Source of the DNA: Poa pratensis
Lineage: Eukaryota; Streptophyta; Magnoliopsida; Poales; Poaceae
Direction of reading: 5' to 3'
Assembly (NCBI GenBank): GCA_947311845.1
Contig: CAMZMU010000063.1
Span: 53,728,064-53,792,063 of the forward strand
Length of the DNA stretch: 64,000 nt
A program made the position numbers and the translations under genes. Below are positions 44,841-56,400 of this stretch, in pieces (position 1 is the stretch's first letter; each line of letters starts with the position of its first letter). The notes beneath the pieces are model-generated. The model did not search any database. It saw only the letters and a program-made list of their open reading frames with translations, and was not told the DNA's origin.

Positions 44841-46490
44841 TGGATGCCGTCCCTGACGTCCTGCTTCCTCAACCACCTGCTCAACGAATGAGGCGGTGCT
44901 GTCCGGATCGCGGTGAGGCGGATGGTAACCGTCATCGACTCCAGATGGCTTCCATAGTTCCATGGCCGTTCTTTCGCAACCCCAGGCCACAACCCTATCT
45001 TGCCGTTACTGCAGCATCCCTGCTACACCCTGTCCGACCCGAGCTGCCCCACTTTAGTCAAAGGGAGTAAGTATAAAATTGTGCTAATGTCGTTGCTGTA
45101 TTTCGTTATCTTCATTGCAAGTAAATTCGATCCAGATGGGATGAAGCAGTACTACCTTGACGCCATGTAGCCACAGTCAACCTACAGCCGAACTCCCCTT
45201 GTCTACATCAGCGTAAAAATGGGATGCTTTATGAATGCTCAATGCCTTTCCATTCATAAGCTTTTAATTCATTTCTTTACGTTAATACTTTTTTCTCAAA
45301 ATCTGATATTAGATCTCTGCTTGTGTTTGTGAAAATTTCATTCCACCTGCTGACTTCATACGCTTGCTTTGGTTCAGATAGGTCTACTCCGTAGTTCTGA
45401 CAGCCTTTCTTCTTTTTTCAAAATTACAGCTTGTACATGGAGACTGAAGATGAAGCATAATAAAACTCATATACTCTATCATCATCTTATGGACCTTCTT
45501 AGCATATGTACCATTTGACAAGGACAACGGTGTGGTTTTTGACAACTTCATGTCCAAACAACTTCCGCACCCCGATTTTCAGAAGGATGTTCATCAGATC
45601 ATTTGCTCTCATTTCTTCCATGAGGTATTTATTTTTACAGGACACTGAGAAGGCGTGGACTTGCAATTTGAATATTACTAAACATAATTTAAATCTTTCA
45701 TGGTTTCATTTCACTGTGATGTAGTAATCCTTATTCCACTACCATTTTCTTGAATTGTAAATGTGTTTCACCAAAGAAAGTATATTCCTGTTTCTTTAAT
45801 GACAGATGTGTTTCAGCAAAGAAAGAATATATTATGTCTATAATGATTGTTTCTGAAATAATTGTTTCACCTTATATATCTCATGTTTTGAGGCAAGCAG
45901 GACCGTGACCAGAATCGCAGGGGCCAAGAAGATGAGGTATAGATCTACTTACAGAACTGTTGTTTCGAGGAAAAGGTATGGTTTGGTTTGATAAGAAATG
46001 TTTATGATCAAATGGTAAGGTTATGTGTGTTCTATGTTTTTGAACATAAAGGTGCATTCTGATACTCCGTATTTGATAAGAAGGATGAATTCGTAGGCAA
46101 TGGTCTTACGGATTCCTCAGCTTCATGCCGCTATTTTTATCGTGTAGGATACAAGAAATAGTACAACAAGCATCATGATGCACCAGGTCGAACAGCTATA
46201 GTTCTATTGTTTGGAGCAGCAGCATACATTGTACAATTGATTTAACATATTACTAAAAACTAGCGTGGACTCTCCAGTAGCAATCACTCAGATGTGCTCT
46301 TTAGCAGCAAATCGAACAACCAAGCTATGGGAATAGTGACCTGAAGTTTATGTATGGTACTGTACATGACTATGGGGGATTGCTGTAATTCATGGAACAA
46401 AATATATCAAATAAGATGTAGGACTCGGGAATAAGGAATTATGTGAGCTTCTCATGAAATTTGAAATTAAAAATTGCATTGGTCAGTACG
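44841..46490. other. Helitron interior, exon-like scraps of unknown origin
   Basis: Short stretches read like coding sequence (for example FDPDGMKQYYLD near 45130 and VPFDKDNGVVFDNFMSKQL near 45510) but are separated by stops and AT-rich DNA. I do not recognise their source genes. Confidence 0.35.
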
Positions 46491-46512
46491 ATTGCACGTG
46501 CACAATTACTAG

Positions 46513-46834
46513 TTTTCTAAAAAAAAAAACCTGGCCTGCTGCGTCTACGCGTTCCAGCATCGCACGGCGTGCGTCATGAGCCGGGCGCTCCGGCACGCGC
46601 CGGCGCGTGCGAGTGCGACGCCATCGCCACCACGCTCGCAAGGGGGCATCTCAGTGCGCGGCGCCATCGGTGGTCATTTTGGAATCGCCGTACAGTGGCG
46701 GCACCACCGCCCCATGCCGGGTCCTCGTCGCTCATTAGCCGACGCACGCGGCGAGATTCCGTCACGTATCTCCAGCAGTCCCGGCCGGCTCCATCTGTGC
46801 GTACGTAGGTGCATCACATCTTCGCATGCACAGG
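46513..46834. other. GC-rich spacer, no gene supported
   Basis: Opposed Arg/Ala-rich frames only. Confidence 0.3.
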
Positions 46835-47096
46835 CCGGCCCCCAGCCCACCAGAGTTCAAACCTCAGGTTTGACGCTGGTGTTTCTCACTTAAGGCGGAA
46901 TATTCTTCAGTGGGAGGCGACGTTCCCGTCGACAGCGAGACGCCCGTGGTGACTTCGTCAATCTCAAGACTCGACCCACCGACTCGGTCTCTCGGAGGTG
47001 CTCATAGAGATAGGGTGTGCGTGCGTGCGTTCATAGGGGTGAGTGTATGCACGTGTATATGAGCGTTTGCGTTATACTGTGTTTAGAAAAAAAAAA
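46835..47096 (+). mobile_element. Au-type SINE
   Basis: A B-box-like GAGTTCAAACCTC (46853-46865) is followed by GTTTGACGCTGGTGTTTCTCAC, CTCGGAGGTGCTCATAGAG, GTGTGCGTGCGTGCG, TTCATAGGGGTGAGTGTATG and GTATATGAGCGTTTGCG, ending in a run of A. This order is that of the tRNA-derived Au SINE of Triticeae. The A box at the 5' end is not clear, so the copy may be 5'-truncated. No confident target duplication. Confidence 0.75.
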
Positions 47097-47450
47097 GACC
47101 GGCCACGCACGTCACTCGATCGTAGGATCGGACATCATCCGTCCAGTTGACCGAGGCAGAAGGGGCCCTGACGCGACCCGACACGACGCAAGTTGACGAG
47201 CTAGGATGGCGCCACTCCACTCGTGACAACAGTAATCTATAGCATATTATATCTAGCACGAAAATGGTAATGATATATCTTCTCTACGTGCACATGCTCG
47301 GATGCTCCCATTGGATTAGAAATCGAAGGTGGGTGTGAACTGAACGACGTGGAGCTCTCTTTCGTAGGTGTCATAGTCGTTTGTGGATGCACGATACGTA
47401 TATAGGCCGATGCTGAAGATGATGTAGAGAGTCACAAGGTATGGCAAACC
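47097..47450. other. intergenic, no feature seen
   Basis: Random short frames only. Confidence 0.4.
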
Positions 47451-47464
47451 GAATAACGGAGGTC

Positions 47465-49556
47465 ACAGTCTAACTTCACGGCCCCAGCGTCGTCTCGCAG
47501 GCGACACAGGGTCGGAGAAAACCCTAGAAATCGGCCTCGCTACCCCCGCTTTCCCCGGGGGGGGGGGGGGGGCATTTTGTTCTCCTCATCCTTGGGTCAC
47601 GTCTTCAAGTGAAGACATTGATCCTGCAATTCAGAGTCCTTGATCCATGTCGCTTCCCCACCTCAGGGCGTCGTCTTGAAAGATGGACATTCCATGCATG
47701 CTTTCCCGGGAATGGAGTTACACGACATTGTGGATGGTAGAGGTGAACTGATGATGTGGAGGTTCCACATGGTGACTAGGGCAACGACAATGGTGGTGAG
47801 CGATGGTGTGGTTGCGGAAAAACCTTTTTAGTCTGCATGTCCAAATCTTTGTTTTGGTCTCCTCTGGTTGTGAAGTCGTAATTGCTATGTTCTCAAACTT
47901 TACCTTTGCGCGGCGATGATGACCTGCAGGGGGTGATCCGACGGTGACGATTTTTTTTTTAATGTTAGCAGGAGAACTGCTAAATTCAATGAATATATAG
48001 AAGGTTGGTCCAGTTTATGAGGGAAACCGGACCCAAAAACCATACAACACACATAACCTAGCAAACCACGAGCCCCTCTGACCGGATCCACCTCCAAAAC
48101 GATGCCCCCAAGAGGGAACATGACGCCGGAAGGCGCCGCCATCGTCCGATCTAGAAGACTAGGTCAAGGATTTCCCTGGAGCACGTCGAAAAATGCAAAG
48201 TGGGAACAACTACATCGATGCCTCCAACGAGGGAGCGACGCTCGTAGGCGCCGCCATCGACGACTCTAGCCACAGCTGGAGTATGACTTTCGCCGGCAGT
48301 CTCACCTGCATAGCCCGAACCCAGGATCCAAACTAGTCAACACACCAAACCACTACCCTGCCTCCACGGCCAACCACACTTCCTTGGCAAGCTCGATGTG
48401 CTTCCACCTAGCAACCGCGTCCCCGCTGGACGGAGGATGCAACCCCCGCAGCGGCGCCATTCTTCTCCCAACGGAAGGATGCAACCAAGCACTGCGCCAT
48501 TCGTCTCCTCGAGGATGCAACGCCTGCTGGCCATTCATCTCCGGCGGAGGATGCAACAACCGCAGCGGCGCCATTCCTCTCCCTCCAGTCTTCCACCATC
48601 CCTCCCGCGCAACGGGTATTGAGACGCCCGCATCACGTCTTCCTTGCCGATCCACCCCGCGGGACGGATGCAACGCTGCCGACACCGCGACGACGCCATT
48701 CGTCTCCCCCCGTCCACCACCGTCAACACCACCTCGGACCACAGCTCCCGCGAGGCCGCCGCACCACCACCTGCGCCGGGCAAGCTCCGGCATAGCCCTG
48801 CCGAGCGACGACAGGGCTCGAACTGCGTCCTGGCCGAGCGGGCCCGCTGGGCCCAGATCGGGCCCAAACGGGATGCGCCGCTCACGCCCTGTCCAGGGAG
48901 CCGCCGTCGGTGTGCCGCCGCCAGCCTCTCCGCCTCGCCCTGCACCTCATCGCCGTCGTCGCCCCACCGCGCATAGGGCCCCGCCGCCGAGCGCAGCTCC
49001 GCTCCGCACGGCCGGCGACCGAGACGGGCGTCTCGGCCCGCAGGTCCGCCCACAGCCCTCCGCCTTTCTGACGGGCAGGGCGCCGCCACCGGCGCCGGCC
49101 GCCGGGGCGCCGGATTTGGGTTTCTGCTGGCTAGGGATGGAGCCCTCCGGAGTCGCCGCGCGGGGCGACCCGGGAGGGAGTGTGTAGCTAAAGCAGCAGC
49201 TGTAGCTGCGGGGTGGATGAGAGTGAAGTGGCCGTGGCCGTGTGGTGTGAAGATTTATTTTGACGCGGGTCTTGCGCATCCCTTCTTCAAAGTTCACTAT
49301 CGGAATCAAAGATGTTTGTTTTTGCGCGAAGAGTAATCCGTTTGCCTAGGCCGACGTAGACTTCAAAGGTGCCGCTTAGGCAAGGTTTTCCTTGTTGGTT
49401 TTCTGGTGTAGTCAGGTGGCCAAGACGACGACAACTCTTGATTCGGCGAGGGTGTTTATCCCGTTTTCGGCCGGTTTCGTAATAAACCGACCAACTCTAT
49501 TCTGTTTAATTAATTAATGAAAATGACAGAAAATAAATTGCCTCATTCAAAAATCT
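47465..49556 (+). mobile_element. poly(A) retroposon with a second retroposon nested in it
   Basis: A perfect 14-bp duplication GAATAACGGAGGTC flanks it (47451-47464 and 49557-49570). The 3' end, TTTAATTAATTAATGAAAATGACAG, then TTGCCTCATTCAAAAATC, parallels the end of the 6890-8406 element. The inserted minus-strand element (about 47951-49257) interrupts it. The remaining outer sequence (about 780 bp) holds no reverse transcriptase. A 20-bp G run lies at 47560-47572. Confidence 0.75.
47951..49257 (-). mobile_element. nested minus-strand poly(A) retroposon
   Basis: Starts (on the plus strand) with ten T and continues as the reverse complement of a retroposon tail. The GC-rich 5' part extends to about 49257, after which outer-element sequence (GTCTTGCGCATCCCTTCTTC) resumes. 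This join is clear from alignment with the related 6890-8406 element. A microsatellite-like GAGGATGCAAC motif recurs in its centre (48434-48700). The target duplication is short or lost (perhaps TGACG). Confidence 0.6.
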
Positions 49557-51335
49557 GAATAACGGAGGTCGACATCGGCGCATACACGGCGCAATATGCA
49601 GGTGCCAAAAGTGGATTCCGAGCCATTATTTTATCTCTTATCTCCCGGTATGAATGAGCACTCCACTCCACAGATCGAGCATATTATACCAGTAGTACCC
49701 GTGCGTACGCATCTGCCTGCTTTGAGGAAGACAACAGCAACAACCAAAATACGGCTGCTAACTGAACGCAGAGGATAGTGATCGAATTTCAGATGGAAGA
49801 TGCTGGTGGCAAAGGCAAGATCAAGCGCGTGCCCTCGGCGGCGGCAGCGGCTGCCAGGAACACCGTTCTTCTTCTGGCCGCCGCCGTGTTCGTGGGGTGG
49901 CTCGTGGTGTGGGCAGTGTACCCGACCAGAACTTACAGCTCGACATGGGCGCCCAAGCTCGCGGCGCTCACCGGCTTCGGGAAACAAGGTCACCTTTCTT
50001 CTGCCTCTCACCACCTGTATGAACTGCACCGTTGCCAGTTCTAAGTGGGGTATTTCTTTTTGTTCATCATGTTCTCTGATTGCAGCGATTAGGATGATGG
50101 TGTTCGTGTTCCCAGTACTGTTCGTCTACGTTGTGGCGTGCGTTTACCTGCATTTGAAGGACTGTGAGCCTAACACCCAGAGCAGGACCAGGTATGGTTA
50201 ACTCCTGGCTAGAAAGAAGCAATGTTCAGTGCAATCTCAGCAAATATTTCGCATGTAGACGCAGAACAAATGGAAAAAAATATATCCTGATGATTTGTTG
50301 ATGCAGAGGGGTGTTTGCAACGAGAATGGCGGCCTGGAGGAGACCCGTGCTGGTGAAAGGCCCGCTGGGAATCGTGACACGCATGGAGCTCGCCTTCCTT
50401 GTCATGCTCCTGGCGCTCCTCGTCTGGTTCTATTGCGCCTACATCACCATGGAGTTCGTGAAGATCCGCATCAAGCTACCAGGCGAGAAACTGTAAGGAA
50501 TTACATGCAGCCGACACACAACAGAAATTTCTGACGATAAATCAACTCCCTATAAAGTGCAAACTGAAGTGCTAGTACTTACGTGCAACGTTCTCAGGTG
50601 GCAGGCGCAGCTGGAGAAGGCGGCGCGGCGGCTTGGCACCGTCGGGAGCTTATGCGTCGCGCTCCTGTTCATCCCCGTCGCTCTTGCCGATCGTTGGCCT
50701 CACGTCGGAGGCCAGCATCAAGTACCATGTCTGGCTGGGCAACCTCGCCATGGTCATCTTTACCGCTCATGGGCTCTGCTACATCTTCTTCTGGGCATCG
50801 ACCGATCAAATCATTGAGGTAATTGACAAATCTAAGATTCAGGGACAGTTTGGGTCTTGGGGACTGAATTCGGGACGCCCTATGGTCGACCTGCACCTGT
50901 CGCACTAGTGGACGGCAGACATTTCGGGGCACTTTGTTAGGGGCATTTTTTAAAATGCCCTAAATTGTAGCTTAAAGAAGGCATTTTATCAAAATGCTCT
51001 AATAGATAGGGCTTTTTGGGGCACTTTAAGAAAGTGCCCCAATAGATAGGTTCTTTTGGGGCATTTTATCAAGTGCCCCAATAGATAGGGTTTTTTGGGG
51101 CGTTTTATCAAGTGCCCCTAATTATACAACTGCTTAGTGACTACAAACTAACGTTTGGTGCAATGGAAAGTGCACGCCAATGTTTATTGCATAATATTTC
51201 AACTTTTGGTGCAATATAAAGCAACGAAGACAACAAAAAGTTCCTGGAAATTCAAAGTCAGCGAATCCTCAGCCTCGGCCGTCCCCCACATCCCTCGCCC
51301 AACTACCACCAACCCTAGCCCCCGCGCCCGCCGCC

Positions 51336-51838
51336 ATGGCCGACTCCGGCGATTCCTCCCCGCTCTCCGCCGCTGCCACCGGCGACGCGCCCTACCCGAC
51401 ACCACCACTACCACCAACGCCTCCTACGCCACTGCCGCGGCCCCGCCCCCGCCCCCGTCCTCCCTCTCGCTGCCGCCGGCGAGGGTGCGCCCCGCTTCCC
51501 CGACTTCGCCGCGCGCCTCGCCGACCTCGCCGGCGCCCGCGCCTCGCCGACCTCACCGGCGCCCGCGCCGACCTCTACGTCAAGTACCAGATCCCCGGCG
51601 AGGACCTCGACGCGCTCGTCTCCGTCACCAACGACGAGGACCTCGAGCACCTCCTCGTCGAGTACGACCGCCTCCACCTCGGGATGCGTCTCCTCGTCGT
51701 CTACGTCTCCTCCGCGCTGAGCGTCCATGCCGCGAACTCCTACACGGGCGGCGCAAGGCCTATCCTCACCCAGGTGACCTCTTCTCCTCGCCGCCGCAGG
51801 GCAGGCGGCTACCTCCTCGCGAAGCCACGCAGGTGTAG
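51336..51838 (+). pseudogene. captured PB1-domain gene fragment
   Basis: MADSGDSSPLSAAATGD, a Pro/Arg-rich stretch, and then ADLYVKYQIPGEDLDALVSV, TNDEDLEHLLVEYDRL and RLLVVYV. The NDEDLEH acidic loop is the OPCA motif of a PB1 interaction domain as found in plant PB1/kinase-type proteins. The register of the Pro-rich part seems shifted relative to the start. The donor gene's later part is missing. It lies inside the CACTA-like element on the same strand as FRO. Confidence 0.6.
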
Positions 51839-53439
51839 TCGCAGAACCTCCTCTCCATGGATCCTCGTTCATGTACCTCCCCCAAGCACTGTCGCTCCCA
51901 TCCCATCCACTACGAGCCACACACATCTCGTTATTTGACTGAACTGCGATTTGGGGAGATTTGGTTGCACACTAGGTGTTCGTGCTATTTCCTAGCTGAG
52001 CCCGTTATTTTCTCATGATGCCTTTTTATTCTCCTACTCCAATATGTTCTCCATTGCGAGTCAGTGAGGATTTATCCCGCCCCTCGGTGCCAGAGGTGAC
52101 AAATGAAAAATAATTATCTCCCTCCTGACCTAAAGTCATTTCTAACAGATGAGAAATTCGAACACTATGGGGAAGGTAACATATTGCATAGTTTTGCACC
52201 ACACAGTCCCGAATAGAGATAGAGATTTGCAGAAGTACATTTGTGATGTTAAACTGGTTGGTAGGTAGTAGGGACATGATTATATGCATGCAGTCCCATG
52301 TAACAACTTCATCGATCAATTAGCCTCAGTTTCTTCTGTTGTTAGTTGTTCATCTGGAGGAGGATACATAGATGGCGGTGTGCCATTTTATTGGAAACAC
52401 TAGAAACACTTAAATTAGTAGATCTCTTTGATCAGTAGCTTAATAGCTTTACTACACTGGTAATTTAATTCGCACCAAAGATTAGACCCTTTTTTCTTAT
52501 TATACCTCCTTTGGAATACTATTTAGTGAACTGGTAGAAGACTGTCACACCAATGCAGCACTGCTTGTGATTTATTATGGTTTGCTTCCTGCACAATGCC
52601 ATATTGTTACCGGTTAAGACAGGCTGGTTGTTCTCTCTGCTGTAATGTTTCCTTTTGAGGAGTTACATTACAGTAATGATACTGGTATATGGTACGGAGA
52701 CGCATGATAAAGATATCCAAAACATCTAAACATCCTGCTTCAACCTTTCTTTTGAAGAACCTGAGCAGTTGTCTTTGTCTTCAATCTACAAAATGTTTGA
52801 CTGATGGCATTCTGTATTGCTAGGTTCTAAGGCTCTCAGGTGTGTTGCCATCATCTATGCTTGGATAGGGTTTGTTCATGTCACTTAGCATGCTCCATGG
52901 TCTATAATCTTGTTTTGTTATGTTTCTGTATGCATAGCTTTCATAGCTGACCAGTGTGTGACCAATTGAATTTCATGTTCATCGAATTTTTTGATCATTT
53001 CATTGATTTCAAATGGATTGATAGCTGTAATTATGTTCTGCTTAGCGCCTTATCTGATTATTGGTATTTATTCTCATTGTCAAACGAAGGCTAAGTACTT
53101 GATAGGTTGATGGTGTCACATCCTTAATGATTGATTTTTGTTTGTCTAAAATTTTGCATCATAATTGATTTAGAGAATAAAATAAATGCTGCAGATTGTC
53201 ACATCCTTAACCCCGTCTTTTGTTTTTCTTGTTGCTATTTTAAGAGAACGCAGGTGTGCTAGATAGGTAAGCAAGCAGTAGCCAGAAACCCTTATCACAT
53301 AGAAACCCAGTTCGATTGTAAGATATTCACCTTGACCAAACCTCTTGGTCTAGTTAAAATTATATACTTATCTGAATATGACTGCGTATTTGTTGACTAC
53401 TGAGCTTCCCTCAAATTCAGGATGACCTGTAATGATTAA

Positions 53440-53920
53440 AAGTATCATGTTCTTTAAATCTTTGTTTGAGACAGTATATGATTTTGCTCGAGCAGGCCGT
53501 CTCGCTGTACTGCTCCCGTCAACCACGACTTCCACTCGAGCCTCTGCGAGCTCGGCTCCCGCCCGAGCCCCTGCTCGATCTCCAACACCATCCTCTGCTC
53601 GAGCACGCCGCCTCGTACTTCACTTGGACCTTGGCGCTGCTCGGCTCCGGCATCGTCGACTCGACCTTCAGCTCCTCTACCACGACGCTGACGTTGGCGG
53701 GACGGTGCCCTGGTGGCTCCCGGTCTGGTGGTGTGGCGCGGTGGCGGTCTGGTGATGGTGGGATGGTGCTGTGGTGTGGCTGCTGCTACAACTACGACGC
53801 TGGCGGGACGGCAGTACAGCGACTGCAACCCCGGTGTCTTCTCCTTCGTCTACTACCTCAACATCACCTCCTCTAAGCTCTGCCTCGGCCACGGAATACT
53901 CGAGGTGAGCACTCTTCTGT
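53440..53920 (+). other. GC-rich exon-like stretch inside the CACTA-like element
   Basis: An island in AT-rich sequence, with a frame reading ASYFTWTLALLGSGIVDSTF and, later, GVFSFVYYLNITSSKLCLGH before a GTGAGC donor-like site. I do not recognise the source. Possibly a second captured fragment. Confidence 0.3.
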
Positions 53921-56400
53921 GACCGGCCGTGTGCCGATGAACTGTGGTGGTCTGAAATGTTCGTGTGGTGCTCCCGTTCATCCTGGTGATGGACTCATCT
54001 ATATAGTTGTGCTGTGATGTGCGTGTGGGTGACCACTACATCTACTGTTAACTGAAGAAATATTCAGTTTCCTAGTAGTGTTCATGTTAGTTAATTTCAG
54101 AGAGAATTGTGATGATTTCTTCTTCTAGAGGTTGTTGTGGATGCTTCTTAGTTAGATCATGCATACTTGATTGCAAGTGTGCTTAAAATGAGATGAAATG
54201 ATGTGTACAAAGATACGTCAGTAAAAGGGGCAGGATCTGCTTAGTGCGTGCTTCTACAGAGGGAAAGTGTTGCATATTTGCATGTATATGGCCTGTTTAA
54301 GGAAATTCTCATGCATCTCTCCTCGTCGCCGCTGTTTGTTGGACTGTGATTATCTTCTCAAGTGAAAAAATGCATGAGCACCTTTTAATTCCTGTCAGGC
54401 CACCTATTTGGTGTGAGTATGGTGGCTGATATGATCAGTTGATCTGAGACTATTTTTGTTGATTTTCCTGTTCAGTTTTTGTTGAGACCTCCTTTTATGG
54501 CAGCAAAGGTCTCAAAGGTAGCATACTGATGTCCTCAATTATTGCTGTTGTTGTATACTATAGCAGGTCGCTGATGTGCCTAATGAACTCTAACTCTAGA
54601 AGAGGGAATAATAGGTTATTGACTTATTTCTCTTGCTGTTGTTTCTGCAAGGTCTTTAGGTAGTTAATTACTTTTAAATTCTCATGATTCTGTAGTTTTA
54701 AATCTCTGTGTTTAGTTATTCTTTGGTGAATATCCGTTTTGGTAGTGGCCACTGAATTTTAGTATTGTTGTTGGTTAAGTCTTTTTAGCCTGAGCAAAAT
54801 ATTGAGGGTTCCAATAATACGATGATATCAGTTGTGGTATTTTAGTCTTTTTAGCCTTTTCTGCTATAGTTATATTTTATGTTTCATTTCTCATTAACAG
54901 AAATGTACTTAAAAGCATTGTACTCAAGGTCCTTAGTTAATTATTCAGCAACTTCATTTTATTTTAGTTCAACATGTTTTGTCTCATAGTTTTGAATTGC
55001 ATATTAACTAGTGTCGAATTGCATATTAACTAGTATATTTCATCTTCTCAACATTTTAGCCAGAAACTGAAGCGCATTGCTCGACTTTCATTTGCCACTA
55101 TTGCTTATGGTGAGCAGTACCAAACAAATTTGTTTGACGCTGTAATACCAACATTTATCATTGTTTTACAATTTATAACTAGCATTCGATACTTAGTGAA
55201 CTGTTGCTTCCTTTAATATGACCACTTTCGTGGTTCCATCTCTTGAGAGTTCGACAGTTTGTGTATATCAAGTTGTTCTAATTTTGATCTCGGTAGTGCT
55301 GATCTAGAAATATGTTTAATTGCATTAGTATGGCGTGGTATTTTCTGCACAGAACCATTTAAAATACCATTTGCTGTGAAGCTAAGTAAAAGAACCATAT
55401 GATGGTCCTGTTTCTTCTTTTTGTACAAGCTCTTACAAATTCTATGTTTAATTAAGCCAATTTGTAATGAAATTATAGTATGCTTATACATCCAGTTATG
55501 CTTTTGCTACCACCTTAGAATTTTCTTACAAACTGCCTGGATATGGTATTCAATATGCTTACATTCAGCGCTCGAATTAAACAAGATCATAAGAAATATG
55601 CTTACTCCAGACACATGCCGCACATGCATGCTGTAGTGAAACGGAGCCACGTGACCCCTGCTTGTACTTTGGATATGTCTGTTTAGCCTCCCCTTCCTAC
55701 TTAATTCTCACATGTACTTCTACTTGTTTTTGTAAACCATATTTGCTGATTGTGTGTGTATTTGCGTATCTATATTTGTAGCCCCTTTCTTTTTAAAACG
55801 ATGGTTGTGAGAGTAATTTCCAATCCGCTCTTAGCCTCCTAAATGCTACTGGGATTACTGACGTGATGAACACACAAGATGGTACTAACTGTAGTTGCTC
55901 TTACTCTACTTGCCATATGTACTTTTATCCTGTCCTGTTTGTTTATATGTACTTGTATTCCACTTGGCAGGTGACACCCCCAGGTGTTGATGAAGCCACT
56001 GCCCAGGATTTGGTGCTGCCACTCTACTGATGCTACAAATGAATGTCCAGGAGTTGATGCTGCCACCCTGATGTACTCTTTGTCAATCTGGGATGTAGAG
56101 TGTTCTGAAACTACTGTCAGTACACTTTCTGTATGTTCTGCAACATCTGCTGCAACATTTTACCAGAACAGAATTTTATGCTGCATGTTCTGCAGGTTCA
56201 TGTTGCATGTTCTATTGATTAGAACCTTCATGTATACTTTATGTTGCTTAGCTTGTATACTGATTCGTGTATTGATGCTACAAATGAATGTTGCTCAGCT
56301 TCATGTTGTACTGATTTGTGTATTGATGCTACAACTGAATGATTCGAACCTTGTAATGACCTTATGAATGTGCATTATGTCCAATATTTAGCTTATTAAA
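53921..56400. other. AT-rich interior of the CACTA-like element
   Basis: No coding signal. ACTAGTATATTTCATC-type short repeats occur near 55000. Confidence 0.35.

Larger units (their letters stand above)
43002..46512 (+). mobile_element. probable Helitron carrying a PRORP1 fragment
   Basis: The 3' end has a palindromic stem TGCACGTGCA (46493-46502), six bases, then CTAG (46509-46512) and T, fitting grass Helitron termini. The proposed 5' end TCACCACTAATATAAAAAG (43002) resembles the start of the 9320 element, although the base before it is G and not A. Inside are a broken PRORP1 copy, a nested hAT element and 1.7 kb of AT-rich sequence with exon-like scraps. No Rep/helicase is present. Gene-fragment capture is characteristic of plant Helitrons. 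Confidence 0.5.

Noticed and set aside
48384..49187. 267-codon plus-strand ORF
   Set aside because: Inside the nested retroposon, low-complexity GC-rich, contradicted by equally long ORFs on the other strand.
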